A stretch of 64,000 nt of DNA, taken from assembly GCF_004151235.1 (NCBI RefSeq), contig NZ_JUIV01000002.1, positions 310,001 to 374,000 of the forward strand, written 5' to 3'. A model generated the notes under the pieces. It did not search any database. It saw only the letters and a list, made by a program, of their open reading frames with translations, and was not told the origin of the DNA. Numbering within the stretch: position 1 is the first letter of the stretch; each line of letters begins with the position of its first letter. The DNA is from Flavobacterium anhuiense. Its GTDB lineage: Bacteria > Bacteroidota > Bacteroidia > Flavobacteriales > Flavobacteriaceae. The position numbers and the translations under genes are program-made. This document shows positions 36,354-45,696 of this stretch, piece after piece.

Positions 36354-37343
36354 ATGAGAATTGCAGTTGTAGGCGCTACTGGAATGGTAGGCGAAGTAAT
36401 GCTTAAAGTTTTAGCAGAAAGAAATTTTCCTGTTACAGAATTAATTCCTGTTGCATCAGAAAGATCAGTTGGAAAAGAAATTGAATACAAAGGAACCAAA
36501 TATAAAGTAGTAGGATTGCAAACAGCTGTTGATATGAAAGCTGATATTGCTGTTTTCTCTGCTGGAGGAGATACTTCATTAGAATGGGCGCCAAAATTTG
36601 CTGCTGCTGGAACAACTGTTATCGACAACTCTTCTGCATGGAGAATGGATCCTACTAAAAAATTGGTAGTTCCAGAAATCAATGCTGATATTTTAACTAA
36701 AGAAGATAAAATTATTGCAAACCCAAACTGCTCTACTATTCAAATGGTAATGACTTTGGCTCCTTTGCATAAAAAATACAACATTAAAAGAATCATTGTT
36801 TCTACTTACCAATCTATCACAGGAACTGGTGTTAAAGCGGTAAAACAATTAGAAAACGAATACGCAGGAATTCAAGGTGATATGGCTTACAAATATCCAA
36901 TTCATAGAAATGCAATTCCACATTGTGATAGTTTTGAAGAAAACGGGTACACTAAAGAAGAAATGAAATTAGTTCGCGAAACTCAAAAAATCTTAGGCGA
37001 TAATACTATTAGAGTTACAGCTACTGCTGTTCGTGTACCAGTTGTTGGAGGTCATAGCGAAGCGGTAAACGTTGAGTTTACAAATGATTTTAATGTAAAT
37101 GAAGTTCGTGAAATCTTACATAATACTGATGGAGTAGTGGTACAAGATAATTTAGATACATTTACTTACCCAATGCCATTGTATGCAGAAGGTAAAAATG
37201 ATGTTTTTGTAGGAAGAATTCGTCGTGACGAAAGCCAGCCAAATACATTAAACATGTGGATTGTTGCTGATAACTTAAGAAAAGGAGCGGCAACAAACAC
37301 AATCCAAATCGCTGAATACTTAATTAAAGCAGGTTTGGTATAA
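36354..37343 (+). CDS. asd: aspartate-semialdehyde dehydrogenase
   Basis: A 329-residue NADPH-dependent enzyme converting aspartyl phosphate to aspartate semialdehyde, the branch point to Lys/diaminopimelate, Thr and Met. It has the Rossmann start MRIAVVGATGMVGEVMLKVL, catalytic C126 in NPNCSTIQMV, and the family block VPVVGGHSEAVNVEF with the catalytic His. It is complete, has its own promoter, and is followed by a terminator. Confidence 0.96.
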   Translation: MRIAVVGATGMVGEVMLKVLAERNFPVTELIPVASERSVGKEIEYKGTKYKVVGLQTAVDMKADIAVFSAGGDTSLEWAPKFAAAGTTVIDNSSAWRMDPTKKLVVPEINADILTKEDKIIANPNCSTIQMVMTLAPLHKKYNIKRIIVSTYQSITGTGVKAVKQLENEYAGIQGDMAYKYPIHRNAIPHCDSFEENGYTKEEMKLVRETQKILGDNTIRVTATAVRVPVVGGHSEAVNVEFTNDFNVNEVREILHNTDGVVVQDNLDTFTYPMPLYAEGKNDVFVGRIRRDESQPNTLNMWIVADNLRKGAATNTIQIAEYLIKAGLV

Positions 37344-37374
37344 TTGAGAGATTAATTAAAATTGTTATAAAGAG

Positions 37375-37411
37375 AAAACCGTAATTACAGGAATGTAATT
37401 ACGGTTTTTTT
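37375..37411 (+). terminator. Rho-independent terminator of asd
   Basis: AAAACCGTAATTAC / GTAATTACGGTTTT stem with T-run. It is symmetrical and may also serve the convergent lipoprotein gene. Confidence 0.9.
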
Positions 37412-37429
37412 GATTTTAGAAGAAGAAAA

Positions 37430-37984
37430 TTATTTCTTTTTTGTCCATTCTTGTCCACAAATAGTTCCAATTTTTTGAACTAAATCTCCATTTTCAGGTT
37501 TTTCAAGATCGGCAGGACTAATATTTTTTTCCTTAAATTTTGTAATAGCACAATCTGCGATATAAGTAGCAGCATCGCTTTTTACTCCATTTTTTATAAA
37601 AAATTGTTTTAGGATTACTTTATACGTTTCTTCATTTTTTGGGTTCCAAGAAGTTTCTCTTTTTCGAGTTGCAGAACTTGAATTATTTTTTGACATCCAT
37701 TCTATGCTACATTCTTTACCAAGTTGTTTTATCATTATGACAATTCCAGGCTTTTTAGAATCTAAAGGATTAATTCCTTTTGTTTTCATTTTTTCAACGG
37801 TGCATTCTGAAATATAATCTACCTGTTCGTCTGATAATATTCCTTTTCCTTGTCTCATCATCCCTTCTTTTAAACCCTCTTTGTACTCTTTTTCAAATTC
37901 TGGTGTCCATTCATTTTTCTTTTTACATGAAAATAATGAAACGGCAATTAATGCAATAGTGATGTAATTTAAAAATTTGTTCAT
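37430..37984 (-). CDS. lipoprotein with two copies of a Cys-containing repeat
   Basis: A 184-residue lipoprotein (signal MNKFLNYITIALIAVSLFSC). The mature part has two homologous blocks of about 65 residues. The first is EWTPEFEKEYKEGL...DYISECTVEKMKTKGINP...GKEC and the second SWNPKNEETYKVIL...TYIADCAITKFKEKNISP...TICG. Each carries a W-x-P start and two Cys about 35 residues apart, and is otherwise helical. The same block occurs once in the next lipoprotein gene (38132-38524). I do not recognise the family. Confidence 0.75.
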   Translation of the reverse strand: MNKFLNYITIALIAVSLFSCKKKNEWTPEFEKEYKEGLKEGMMRQGKGILSDEQVDYISECTVEKMKTKGINPLDSKKPGIVIMIKQLGKECSIEWMSKNNSSSATRKRETSWNPKNEETYKVILKQFFIKNGVKSDAATYIADCAITKFKEKNISPADLEKPENGDLVQKIGTICGQEWTKKK

Positions 37985-38131
37985 TTTTTATAATTTTATT
38001 AATTTTCCTAGATTTGAAATTAGAAATCCGGGCTTTTAATTTTTTTGCAAATGTATTTTGAAGTCTTTTTTTAAATTTCCAGTAAAAGTCAAATTACTAA
38101 TACGATAAGATTTTTATTAGAGGTTTTAAAA

Positions 38132-38524
38132 CTATTTTTTCTCGATTTTTTGTGAACAGCTAACCGATATTGATAATAATTTTCCAGCATTTTTAGAATC
38201 TCGAACAGCTTTAGGTTTTAGATTTTGTTCTTTCATTTTTGAAATTGAACATTCTGCAAATTTTAAAGCATCTTCGTCTTTAATTCCTTTTTGCGTTAAA
38301 CTGTTTTTCAAATTTTTCATGAAATAAGCTTCGATTTTTGGATTCCAGTTTTCCCATAAATCTTCTGTAGGAACACTTTCGTTGTCTGTAACTTGATTTT
38401 CAGATTTGGTAGGTTTCGCAATTTTTGATTGAGTTTCTTTATCATAGACTGTGTTGTCTTTATTTCCACAAGCGAATATTGTAAATAAAAATAGTAAACT
38501 AAAGCAGTATTTTGTCTTATTCAT
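38132..38524 (-). CDS. lipoprotein with one copy of the same Cys-containing repeat
   Basis: A 130-residue lipoprotein (LLFLFTIFACGNKDN lipobox). A Ser/Thr/Lys linker is followed by one repeat block: NWNPKIEAYFMKNL, KFAECSISKMKEQNLKP and SVSCSQK. Its alignment with both blocks of the downstream lipoprotein shows duplication. The two genes are on the same strand, 147 bp apart. Function unknown. Confidence 0.75.
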   Translation of the reverse strand: MNKTKYCFSLLFLFTIFACGNKDNTVYDKETQSKIAKPTKSENQVTDNESVPTEDLWENWNPKIEAYFMKNLKNSLTQKGIKDEDALKFAECSISKMKEQNLKPKAVRDSKNAGKLLSISVSCSQKIEKK

Positions 38525-38708
38525 TTTAATTCAAAATTTATTAGACAAAATTAATTTTAGGACTTTTATTTAATGCTCTCTAAAAGATATTAGAATATCA
38601 TGATAAGACATTTTTAAAATTGACTTAATGTGATAGTTTTAAGTCTTATAATGGCTATTTGAATTTTTATGTTGAATTAGTTTTGATGCATTATTCAAAA
38701 TCTTTGAT

Positions 38709-39701
38709 ATGAAGTTTTATATTTCAATTTTTGTTATGTTTTTCAACTTAACCAATTCGCAAAATTTGAGTGGAGTTTGGAAAGGCGAATTATCTGATTC
38801 TAGAGGCAATGTATGGATTGATGATTTTGAAATGCAAATTTTGCAAACAAAATCATCTTTAAACGCTTTGGTTGTATATAAGTATAAAAGTGATGGAGTA
38901 ATAAAGACAGCCAAAATAATAGCCGTTCAAAGCGATAATTTTGCACATAATTCTGATTGTGGATGTGTTATTATGCCTGGTGCAATTTTCGAAAATATAA
39001 AGTATTCTTCAAAAGATATACGATTTACAGAAAACAAACATATATGGTGTAATATGTCAGAGAACCATAAGTATTGCAACTACATAAATTATAATCTTAA
39101 ATGGTCGAAAAAAGGAAATGACGAATTTCTAACAGGTAAGTTTTTTCCAATTACTAATTATCAAAGAATTGAAGGTATTGTTAAACTTAAAAAAATAGGT
39201 GCAATTAATTCCTCTCAAAGTTTTTTTATAAAGAGAAACACATTACAGAAGATTCCATCTATAGTAGCTAAGCCACAAATTGTAAAATATGAAAGATCAA
39301 ATTTGGCATTGCGAAATGTATATCTCCAAGATAAAAAAGAAATTCCGGTTGTTATTAAAACCAGAAAAAATGAAAAATTAAAAACTATTAAAGTCAATAG
39401 CAAACAAGTTGAAATAAGTATTTAAGATTATGGTCAGATAGATCACGATATCATTTCTGTCTATGTTGATAAAAAGCCAGTTTTGGTAAAAGAGGAATTG
39501 ACTAGAAAGCCTTTAATAGTAAACTTAGAAATGAACGATTATAATAACTTTCACGAAGTAATTCTTGTAGCAGAAAACCTTGGAGATATCCCTCCAAACA
39601 CGGCATTAATGAAAATAAAAGCAGGAGACAAAAAGTACGAAATCAAAATAACCTCAGATGAACAGAAGAATGCTGTGATTAATTTTAAGTATAAAGAATA
39701 A
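38709..39701 (+). pseudogene. secreted protein gene interrupted by TAA at 39423
   Basis: The frame runs 331 codons from a signal peptide (MKFYISIFVMFFNLTNSQ) to AVINFKYKE, broken by one TAA at 39423-39425. The intact paralog at 40779 reads KQVEISIYDYGQIDHD where this one reads KQVEISI-stop-DYGQIDHD, so a Tyr codon TAC became TAA. The N-terminal domain has LSGVWKGEL like its two tandem paralogs. The C-terminal domain (VSVYVDK..VLVKEEL, VILVAENLGDIPPNTALMKI) lies after the stop. Differences from the paralog are mainly silent, so the stop looks recent, or could be a base-call error. Truncation would remove the C-terminal domain. Confidence 0.8.
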
Positions 39702-39812
39702 TAATTGAACGAGTATTAGATTTATGAAATAACTTAATATGTTGTTTTTAAAACTTATAAGGGCTACTTGAGTTTCTTTTTCAATTTAATTTTGAAAATT
39801 ATTCAATTTATT

Positions 39813-40718
39813 ATGAGGCTTTTATCTATTTCAGTCTGTATTTTTTTCTTCAATATTATATCGGCGCAAAACCTCACTGGTGTTTGGAGAGGAACTATAA
39901 AAGATTCACGTGGCAGATCTTTAACAAACTTTTTCGAAATGCAAATTATTCAAAATGATTCTGCTATTGGAGCGGCTTTGAATTTTGATTATCAAGGAGG
40001 TTTAAAAGAAAAAATAATAGCATTACAAGATTTTGATGATTTTATTGATGGTGTAAATTGTGATTGTGATTTAATACCAGAATCAAAAGATAATAGCGAA
40101 CATTTAAGCCGAATACAATTTTCAGAAAACGGTTTTGGATGCAGTCTGAAATGGTATAAAAATAAAGGTAAACAGTATTTATTAGGCAGGACTTTTCGTA
40201 AAAATTTCAGTAATTATTATGATTATCAAAATAAATATACTGATGCATATATAAAATTAGAGAAAGTTGATAAAATTATTCCTTCTGAATCTTCTTTAAT
40301 AAAGGCAAGAATTACTGCAACAGGTATAAAAAAAAGAAAAAAAGAAGTAGAAAAATTGATTATTAATACTTTACTAGATGAAGACTATGAAATGGTGAAA
40401 AAAGTAATTGTTAATACGAAGGAAGTAAAATTAAATTTTTCTGATTACAGTAGGGTAGATCGTGATAGAGTTTCAATTTATGTTGATAGAAAACCTGTCT
40501 TTCTTAATAAAGAACTTTTGGATGATCCATTTGAAATTGTATTAGAAATGGATAAAACGGTTAATTGTGAGGTAATTTTTGTAACGGAAAATCTTGGTAC
40601 CGTTCTACCTAATACAGCAGAAATGGATATAAAAGCTGGGAAGTTAAATGAAAAGATCGACTTAACTTCTGAAAGAATAAAGAAAAAAGCAGTATTTATA
40701 TTTAAGTATGTGGATTAA
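39813..40718 (+). CDS. secreted protein, paralog 2 of a tandem family
   Basis: A 301-residue protein. The ATG at 39813 starts a normal signal peptide (MRLLSISVCIFFFNIISAQ); the earlier ATG at 39768 would put 15 residues before it. The N-terminal LTGVWRGTIKDSRGRSLTNF and FEMQII blocks match paralogs 1 and 3. The C-terminal domain has VSIYVDRKPVFLNKELLDD, VIFVTENLGTVLPNTAEMDI and KKAVFIFKYVD, more diverged than in the other two. The first domain has a lipocalin-like strand pattern, a guess only. Function unknown; intact. Confidence 0.75.
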   Translation: MRLLSISVCIFFFNIISAQNLTGVWRGTIKDSRGRSLTNFFEMQIIQNDSAIGAALNFDYQGGLKEKIIALQDFDDFIDGVNCDCDLIPESKDNSEHLSRIQFSENGFGCSLKWYKNKGKQYLLGRTFRKNFSNYYDYQNKYTDAYIKLEKVDKIIPSESSLIKARITATGIKKRKKEVEKLIINTLLDEDYEMVKKVIVNTKEVKLNFSDYSRVDRDRVSIYVDRKPVFLNKELLDDPFEIVLEMDKTVNCEVIFVTENLGTVLPNTAEMDIKAGKLNEKIDLTSERIKKKAVFIFKYVD

Positions 40719-40778
40719 GAAAGTGTATTCTTGATTGTAAAGTAAATTATTTTTTGAAGAACTAGAAATGTTATAATT

Positions 40779-41840
40779 ATGAATTTTTTTCACACACTTA
40801 TTCTTATGGTATTATTGTGTATCAGTAGCAATGCACAGAATTTAACAGGTGTCTGGAAAGGTACTATTAATGAGCATGCAGTTGAGCGAAAACTTATAAC
40901 AAATCAGTTTGAGATGCAGATTATTCAAACGGATTTATCGATAAAGGCTTTAGTAACTTACAGCTTGTTCGCTACAGGATGCGATTATGGATCAGAATTG
41001 ACAAAAAAAAGTATAGCATCTTCTGAATGTAATAGTTTCGATATTTCGGATCAGGAATTTAATTCACTGGAAAAAAAGTTTAGAATAGGTTACAATGATA
41101 TTAGCGGAGCTATAAAAATTGCAGATTGTAAACAAATTTCCTGTACGATACTAGATAGGGAAAAAGTATGCCTACCAGTTCATTATGTGCTTTATTATAA
41201 TACGCCATATCACAATAAAAAAGAAAGTATTTCAGGAATTATATTTAAAGGAAAAATGGATGACTTCGATACAACGAGCAACGGTTGCAATGATGGTTAT
41301 GAAAATATTATGTCTATAAGATTAACAAGAGAAAGTGAGACTCTTACTCCTTCACAATCTTTTTTTATAAACAAAAATTCACTTTCACAAGTTTCAAGTG
41401 CATCTGCTCCGTTTTTTTTGAATTTTGAAAAATCTGGAATTGCTTCATTAAGACCCATTTTTATATCAGATAGTAAAGCAGTTCCAATTGACATAAAAAC
41501 AAGAAAAAACGAGACACTTAAAACTATCAAAGTAAATAGCAAACAAGTTGAAATAAGCATTTACGATTATGGACAGATTGATCACGATATTGTTTCAGTT
41601 TATGTAGATAAAGAGCCAGTCCTTGTGAAGGAAGAGCTTACAAAGAAGCCTTTACTTATAAATCTAGAAATGGATGATTATAACAATTTTCATGAAGTAA
41701 TCCTAGTCGCAGAAAATTTAGGAGATATTCCGCCAAATACATCACTTATGAAAATAAAAGCTGGAGATAAAAAGTATGAAATTAAAATAACCTCAGATGA
41801 ACAGAAGAATGCTGTTGTATATTTTAAGTATAAAGGATAA
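40779..41840 (+). CDS. secreted protein, paralog 3 of a tandem family
   Basis: A 353-residue protein with a signal peptide (MNFFHTLILMVLLCISSNAQ). An N-terminal domain beginning NLTGVWKGTINE has several Cys (GCDYG, SECNS, DCKQISC). The C-terminal domain (VEISIYDYGQIDHDIVSVYV, VLVAENLGDIPPNTSLMKIK) is nearly identical in protein to the broken gene at 38709. It serves as the intact reference for that pseudogene. Tandem duplication is clear. No family name is recognised. Confidence 0.8.
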   Translation: MNFFHTLILMVLLCISSNAQNLTGVWKGTINEHAVERKLITNQFEMQIIQTDLSIKALVTYSLFATGCDYGSELTKKSIASSECNSFDISDQEFNSLEKKFRIGYNDISGAIKIADCKQISCTILDREKVCLPVHYVLYYNTPYHNKKESISGIIFKGKMDDFDTTSNGCNDGYENIMSIRLTRESETLTPSQSFFINKNSLSQVSSASAPFFLNFEKSGIASLRPIFISDSKAVPIDIKTRKNETLKTIKVNSKQVEISIYDYGQIDHDIVSVYVDKEPVLVKEELTKKPLLINLEMDDYNNFHEVILVAENLGDIPPNTSLMKIKAGDKKYEIKITSDEQKNAVVYFKYKG

Positions 41841-41871
41841 TAGAAATTTTAGCACAATTTAAATTAAATTC

Positions 41872-42420
41872 ATGGAATTAATATACAGCCTAACAGAAAA
41901 CGATTATTTACAGCAACAATTATATCTTGCTTCAAAAAGTGAATTCGTCAAGAAACAAAGGAAGAAAACTAAACTACTTATAATTTTATCATTGTTTATG
42001 ATAGGATTAGGGCTTTATATTAATAAAAATAAATTTGAAGGGTATTGCTTTGGAAGTGCTAGTGTTGTATTTTTTTTCTTTTTCCCATTATATTTTAAAA
42101 AAAGGCATCAATTTTTTTGAAAGAAATATGTAAACGAAAATTTTAAAAATAGAATAGGTATTAATATAAAAGTATTATTTAATGAAGAAGTTTTGGATAT
42201 ATTAACAGGGGGAGTAGGAATTTCAAGCGTTAACTTTTCTAATTTCAAAAATATAAGCGAAATCAAAGATTATTTTTTCATTGCTTTCAAAACGGGTGAA
42301 AGTTTAATGATTCCAAAAGATAAAATAGAAGATGCTGAAAAATTGCGAAATAAACTAAAATCAATTGCTGAAAACTTGAAAATTGATTTTATATCAGAGT
42401 TAGATTGGAAATGGAAATAA
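41872..42420 (+). pseudogene. YcxB-like membrane protein gene interrupted by TGA at 42118
   Basis: Read through the TGA, the frame gives one 182-residue protein. An N-terminal region has two hydrophobic segments (KLLIILSLFMIGLGLYI, GSASVVFFFFFPLYF). A C-terminal YcxB-like domain follows (KKYVNENFKNRIGIN, SNFKNISEIKDYFFIAFKTG, ESLMIPKDKIEDAEKL). The two halves are in the same frame with only the TGA between HQFF and KKYV, where the family has the junction from membrane to cytosolic domain. Removing or adding one T in the adjacent 7-T run does not restore the frame, so this is a substitution and not a slip. Confidence 0.7.
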
Positions 42421-42451
42421 AACCCTAATTTCATCAAACAAAAAATTAAAA

Positions 42452-43135
42452 ATGGATCAAAATCTAAAATACATCGTAGAAAATTAAATAGTGTTTGAAG
42501 AAGTAACTAAAATGGCAAATATCTCTTCAGACAAGCTGAATGAATTAATTGAAAATAAACTTGTTTCCGAGCCTTCTTATGTTATAAATTCAGATATTAC
42601 AATCACTTCTTCCTTAAGTGATACTCATAAAGTTAGTATTGAAAGGAGGTATTTTCACCCAAGTGTTTTACAGCTTATTGAAAATAATGCCAAGAATATA
42701 AATCCTGAAAAATTCAAATCTGAATTTATAGAAAATTTACTGTCAAATCTGAAAAATCATGCTTACAAAGCCTTTGCATACGGAAATGTTTTTGATGGAA
42801 ATGATAACATCGACAATGGAAAAATACAAAATGCATTAGAAGAAGAATGGAATTATTTTTTGAAAGGCGTCTACGGAATATGTACTTTAAATAATAATGA
42901 AGAAGCAATTATCGATAAAGAAATAGCAATAAAAAGAATTTTAAATTTCATAGAAAAGAAATCTAATTTTTTAACAAACGATGAAAAAATAGAATTACAA
43001 GAGCTTAATGAAGAATTCAACAAATCAACAAGTTTGTTTGCGCCCTATCAACGTGAAACAAGCAGTAGAGGTAAATATTTAGATAAATTATTAAAAGAGT
43101 TTTCTTTGGATAATTTGATTAAAGAATATTCATAA
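42452..43135 (+). pseudogene. unknown helical protein, possibly interrupted by TAA at 42485
   Basis: A frame from ATG 42452 encodes MDQNLKYIVEN, TAA, then continues in phase IVFEEVTKMANISSDKLNEL to 43135. The N-terminal fragment fits as a helix leading into the rest. If the stop is real, translation could still begin at GTG 42491 or ATG 42512, giving about 208-215 residues. The protein is Asn/Lys/Glu-rich and mostly helical, with no motif I recognise and no signal peptide. It follows two neighbours that also have in-frame stops. Confidence 0.5.
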
Positions 43136-43140
43136 ACAAA

Positions 43141-43170
43141 AAAAGCGAGAACCAAAAAATTCTCGCTTTT
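43141..43170. terminator. bidirectional terminator
   Basis: AAAAGCGAGAA / TTCTCGCTTTT stem between convergent genes, with A and T runs on both sides. Confidence 0.85.
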
Positions 43171-43177
43171 CTATTAT

Positions 43178-43495
43178 TTAGTATTCTGGTGCCAATTCTA
43201 ATTCCAAGCCTTCTAAGTCTTCAGTAATTGGAATCTGGCAGCCTAAACGACTATTAGATTTTACATAAAATGCTTCCGAAAGCATGGCTTCTTCATCGTC
43301 ACCCATTTCTGGTAATGCAACATCATTTAGAACATAACACTGGCAAGAAGCGCACATTGCCATTCCTCCACAGGTTCCTTCAACAGGAAGTTCGTATGCT
43401 TTGCATAACTCCATTATATTCATTGCCATATCGGTTGGAGCTTGTAGCTCATGTACAACTCCTTCACGATCTTTAATCTTTATTAATACATCCAT
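43178..43495 (-). CDS. 2Fe-2S ferredoxin
   Basis: A 105-residue adrenodoxin-type ferredoxin. The cluster ligands are C42, C48, C51 and C86 (GTCGGMAMCASC, then RLGCQIP). Electron carriers of this kind serve Fe-S assembly or P450/oxygenase partners. Close linkage with nfu and mrp on the same strand favours the Fe-S assembly setting. Confidence 0.92.
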   Translation of the reverse strand: MDVLIKIKDREGVVHELQAPTDMAMNIMELCKAYELPVEGTCGGMAMCASCQCYVLNDVALPEMGDDEEAMLSEAFYVKSNSRLGCQIPITEDLEGLELELAPEY

Positions 43496-43553
43496 TTTAA
43501 TTATTGGAATTTTGTGTAGAATTTGAAAAACGTGTTCAAATTCTCTATTAATT

Positions 43554-44033
43554 TTAACTTTTCTCTTTTAAGCTAAAAGCATATTCTTTTCTACTATTGT
43601 CTTTAATGCGCATTTTTACGCCAATAATGTTGCCTCCTTTTTCTAGTATTGTTACTAGAGAGATGACAGAATAGTAATCTTTGTCAGATTGGAATATTAA
43701 GGTCCCTTCATAAGTAGAGTTTAAAATTCCTTGTTTATCAGTTTGCGCACTAAGTTTTCTCGGATGCGAAAAATCGGCTGAGCTATATGTTGCTTTATTT
43801 GAGAATTTTGCCTTTCCATCACAAAGGTCATATAGGAAATCATAATTTCCAATTCTTAAAGCACCTTCTTCAGTTTTTCCATTTGTAGAAAAAATGATTT
43901 GGCCTGAATACTGGAAATCTGACCATTCTTCTGATTCATTTACCCAAGCTTTATCAGCAAAAAGTGTTTGGCCCTGTTGTGCATTTACAGCGCTTACAAA
44001 AAATAATAAAAAAAGAGCGTAAAAGTTTCTCAT
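43554..44033 (-). CDS. secreted protein of unknown function
   Basis: A 159-residue protein with a signal peptide (MRNFYALFLLFFVSAVNAQ). The mature part is beta-rich (WSDFQYSGQIIFSTNGKTEE, YEGTLIFQSDKDYYSVISLV). I recognise no family. It sits between the ferredoxin and nfu genes. Confidence 0.65.
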   Translation of the reverse strand: MRNFYALFLLFFVSAVNAQQGQTLFADKAWVNESEEWSDFQYSGQIIFSTNGKTEEGALRIGNYDFLYDLCDGKAKFSNKATYSSADFSHPRKLSAQTDKQGILNSTYEGTLIFQSDKDYYSVISLVTILEKGGNIIGVKMRIKDNSRKEYAFSLKEKS

Positions 44034-44246
44034 AGTTTAAGATTTAAGGGTTATGCTGACAAATTTAAGTTAAAAATGTAACAATTCCTTAACAGAAACT
44101 CTTAAAACTTTGTATTGTTTTTTGTGAATGTGGCAAAAAGTATCCTTTTTTCGGTGTTATTTTATTATTTCTTTAATTAAATAACAAAACACTTACTATT
44201 CTTGTTAAACTATGATGCTTTAATTTTGAGGAAAAACTACGATTTG

Positions 44247-44486
44247 TTACATTACATTTACCACAGTTTCTATTTGTGGCGCATATTTTTTTATAGTGGT
44301 TTCAACACCTGCTTTCAGTGTCATTTGATTAACACTGCAGCTAATGCAAGCTCCTTCCAAACGAACTTTAACATGTTTGTCGTCTTCAATAGAGATTAAT
44401 GAAATATCTCCACCGTCCGATTTTAAGAATGGTCTTATCTCGTCTAAGGCCAATAAAACATTGCTTGTTATTTCTTCTGTTGTCAT
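44247..44486 (-). CDS. NifU-like Fe-S scaffold (Nfu domain)
   Basis: A 79-residue protein consisting only of the Nfu C-terminal domain. It has IRPFLKSDGGDISLISIED and the cluster-binding pair C47/C50 in GACISCSVNQMTLKAGVE. It would carry and deliver Fe-S clusters. It is 79 bp downstream of mrp on the same strand. Confidence 0.93.
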   Translation of the reverse strand: MTTEEITSNVLLALDEIRPFLKSDGGDISLISIEDDKHVKVRLEGACISCSVNQMTLKAGVETTIKKYAPQIETVVNVM

Positions 44487-44565
44487 AATATTAATGTGTC
44501 AATTAGAAAATGTGCCAATTAGAAAATTCTTTAAAATTAGCTAATTATCTCATTATCTCAATTAT

Positions 44566-45696
44566 CTAATTCTTTTTAACTGCAGAACAGCCTGCCATTG
44601 TTGTAATCTTGATAGCTTCTGTTGCAGGCAAGCTTTCGTTTCTGTTTACTGTTTCTTGTACAACATTTCTAGTAATTCCTTCGAACACTTTTTCTATTGG
44701 AGAGGCGGTCTGCAATGCTGCAGGACGACCGTAATCTCCTGCTTCGCGAATAGATTGTACAATAGGAACTTCTCCTAAAAATGGAACGCCTAAATCTTCA
44801 GCAAGGTTTTTAGCACCTTCTTGTCCAAAGATGTAATATTTGTTTTCTGGCAATTCTTCTGGTGTAAAATATGCCATATTTTCAATAATTCCTAAAACTG
44901 GAACGTTGATGTTGTCTTGCATAAACATAGCTACTCCTTTTTTAGCATCTGCAAGTGCAACTGCTTGTGGAGTACTTACTACAACAGCTCCTGTAATTGG
45001 AAGCGATTGCATTATAGAAAGGTGGATATCACCAGTTCCAGGAGGCAAATCAAGAAGCATAAAATCTAATTCTCCCCAATCTGCATCAAAAATCATTTGG
45101 TTTAATGCTTTTGCGGCCATTGGCCCTCTCCAGATTACAGCTTGGCTTGGCGCCGTAAAAAATCCGATTGAAAGCATTTTGATTTCATAGCTTTCAATAG
45201 GTTTCATTTTTGATTTTCCGTCAACTGTTACAGAAATTGGTTTTTCGTTCTCAACATCAAACATAATTGGCATTGAAGGACCATAAATATCAGCATCTAA
45301 AACACCAACCTTAAAGCCCATTTTTGCAAGTGTAACAGCTAAGTTTGCAGTTACAGTAGATTTTCCTACTCCTCCTTTGCCAGAAGCAACTGCAATAATA
45401 TTTTTGATTCCAGGAATAGCACGGCCTTTAATTTCCGGTTTTTCTGGAGCTTCAACTTTAATGTTTACTTTTACTTTCGCGTCAGGTGATATTAAATCGT
45501 GGATTGTTTTTCTAATATCATCTTCTGCTCTTTTTTTGATGTGCATAGCAGGTGTATGCAATACAAGGTCTACAACAGCTTCGTCTCCAAACGTGATCAC
45601 ATTGGTTACGGCACCGCTTTCAACCATATTTTTTCCTTCTCCAGCAATAGTGATAGTCTCTAAAGCTTTTAGAATTTCTTTTCTATCTAGTTTCAT
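44566..45696 (-). CDS. Mrp/ApbC Fe-S carrier P-loop ATPase
   Basis: A 376-residue protein. Residues 1-90 form a MIP18/DUF59-like domain (EILKALETITIAGEGKNMVE). The ParA-like ATPase has the deviant Walker A VASGKGGVGKSTVTANLA at 103-120, LLDLPPGTGD and VVSTPQAVALADAKKG. The usual C-terminal CPxC is absent: where many relatives have it after ENMAYF this one reads TPEELPENKYYIFG, as is usual in Bacteroidetes. It would assist cluster transfer to client enzymes. Confidence 0.93.
   Translation of the reverse strand: MKLDRKEILKALETITIAGEGKNMVESGAVTNVITFGDEAVVDLVLHTPAMHIKKRAEDDIRKTIHDLISPDAKVKVNIKVEAPEKPEIKGRAIPGIKNIIAVASGKGGVGKSTVTANLAVTLAKMGFKVGVLDADIYGPSMPIMFDVENEKPISVTVDGKSKMKPIESYEIKMLSIGFFTAPSQAVIWRGPMAAKALNQMIFDADWGELDFMLLDLPPGTGDIHLSIMQSLPITGAVVVSTPQAVALADAKKGVAMFMQDNINVPVLGIIENMAYFTPEELPENKYYIFGQEGAKNLAEDLGVPFLGEVPIVQSIREAGDYGRPAALQTASPIEKVFEGITRNVVQETVNRNESLPATEAIKITTMAGCSAVKKN

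Noticed and set aside
42118..42120. TGA as selenocysteine
   Set aside because: The family has no Sec or Cys at this place that I know, no selenoprotein genes are visible here, and neighbouring interruptions are TAA.
42100..42120. Programmed frameshift at the 7-T run in the YcxB-like gene
   Set aside because: Adding or removing one T does not continue into the C-terminal domain; the two halves are already in phase.
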